DNA from: CAIYQJ01 sp963717255
GTDB taxonomy: Bacteria > Chloroflexota > Limnocylindria > Limnocylindrales > CSP1-4
DNA: 64,000 nucleotides
Assembly (NCBI GenBank): GCA_963717255.1
Contig: CAVQVT010000012.1
Location: 1 to 64,000 of the forward strand
Direction: 5' to 3'
In this document: positions 63,639 through 64,000 of the stretch, one piece after another
Layout: each line of letters starts with the position of its first letter
Numbering within the stretch: the first letter of the stretch is position 1
The notes under the pieces: generated by a model
What the model was told of the DNA's origin: nothing
Seen by the model: the letters and a program-made list of their open reading frames with translations, nothing else
The model's database searches: none
Translations under genes and position numbers: made by a program

Positions 63639-64000
63639 GTGGCTGACGCCGGCCGGTCTCCCATCGGCGAGCAGGCGCTCGAGCTGTTGCGTGCGATCGC
63701 CCTGCGCGCCGAGACGGCCCGACGCCTCGAGTCGGGCGGCGCGCGCGCCGTCCTCCGCTCGATCGTCGAGGCCACCGTCGCGCTGTTCGAGGCCGAGGCG
63801 GCCTCGATCGCCCTCTACGACGCGGCGACGGATCGGCTCGTCTTCGAGGTGGCGGCGGGCGAGCAGGGCCAGGGCGTCATCGGCGTCTCCATCGGGACGG
63901 ACCAGGGGATCGCCGGCTTCGTCTTCACCACCGGACAGGCGCTGGCCCTCTCCGACGTGGCCAGCGATCCGCGCTTCGGGAGGACCATCGCTGCGCAGAC
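63639..64000 (+). CDS. GAF-domain sensor, cut by the window end
   Basis: GTG 63639, 6 bases after the crp-like stop. 120 residues visible: a helical lead-in (LLRAIALRAETARRLESGG), then a GAF domain (ALFEAEAASIALYDAATDRL, GVSIGTDQGIAGFVFTTGQA, SDVASDPRFGRTIAAQ). The output domain lies outside the window. Confidence 0.75.
   Translation, partial: MADAGRSPIGEQALELLRAIALRAETARRLESGGARAVLRSIVEATVALFEAEAASIALYDAATDRLVFEVAAGEQGQGVIGVSIGTDQGIAGFVFTTGQALALSDVASDPRFGRTIAAQ

Overview
The window is two unrelated genomes joined. Bases 1 to about 6,565 are AT-rich (roughly 40% GC by eye). They carry Bacteroidota-type genes (PAS sensor, TerC, M28 peptidase, FolC, PIN-PhoH) and two exact matches to the Bacteroidota -7 promoter box TAnnTTTG. 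At about 6,565 the sequence switches, inside the Walker A region of phoH, to about 70% GC DNA that runs to base 64,000. I read this as an assembly or read chimera. The high-GC part looks like a deep Chloroflexota (Limnocylindria-like) or actinobacterium-like lineage: MurT/GatD, polyphosphate glucokinase, CoxG, GTG starts, GC at nearly every third codon position, and many start codons 6-8 bases after a TAnnnT box (leaderless-type promoters). The taxonomic call is inference.

Layout of the high-GC part: 6.8-8.0 kb, a MidA/NDUFAF7-type methyltransferase (complex I assembly factor family). 8.3-23.1 kb, a complete but rearranged complex I operon in the order A-B-C-D-H-(I'E')-F-(G'-GltD-I'')-J-K-L-M-N. 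The membrane and Q modules are canonical. The NADH arm is not: NuoI is split over two genes, NuoE is reduced to its helical domain, NuoF lacks one N3 cysteine, and NuoG is replaced by an 856-aa ferredoxin-GltD-polyferredoxin fusion. 23-28 kb, a TlpA-like thioredoxin, a sortase-like protein without its cysteine, CorA and an MFS exporter. 27.9-32.3 kb, a giant GAF/PAS/GGDEF/GGDEF/EAL protein. 32.5-37.5 kb, a sulfur module: Rrf2 regulator, in-frame SufC-SufS, SufU, rhodanese-MoeB, JAMM peptidase. 37.7-43.3 kb, an AbrB/PIN toxin-antitoxin pair leading into nucleoside hydrolase and an ECF transporter (S, T, fused A-A).

43.4-48.2 kb: GrpB apparently fused to PurK, guanine deaminase, Thermus-type isocitrate dehydrogenase and PurE. 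48.3-53.7 kb: three overlapping signalling genes (PAS kinase, REC-kinase, REC-EAL). 53.9-59.6 kb: a two-TM protein, NUDIX hydrolase, GatD, MurT, polyphosphate glucokinase, CoxG and a small protein. 59.6-64.0 kb: class III cyclase with a beta-propeller, two small proteins sharing a DVEGH motif (one made of five tandem copies), a Crp/Fnr regulator and the start of a GAF sensor.

Single-base indels break many otherwise well-conserved genes in both halves. Removing the base I identify restores a length divisible by three in nuoB, nuoD, nuoM, the sufC-sufS gene, sufU, the MFS gene and grpB-purK. I therefore treat these as sequencing errors, not pseudogenes. I saw no rRNA, tRNA, CRISPR array, transposase or integrase.
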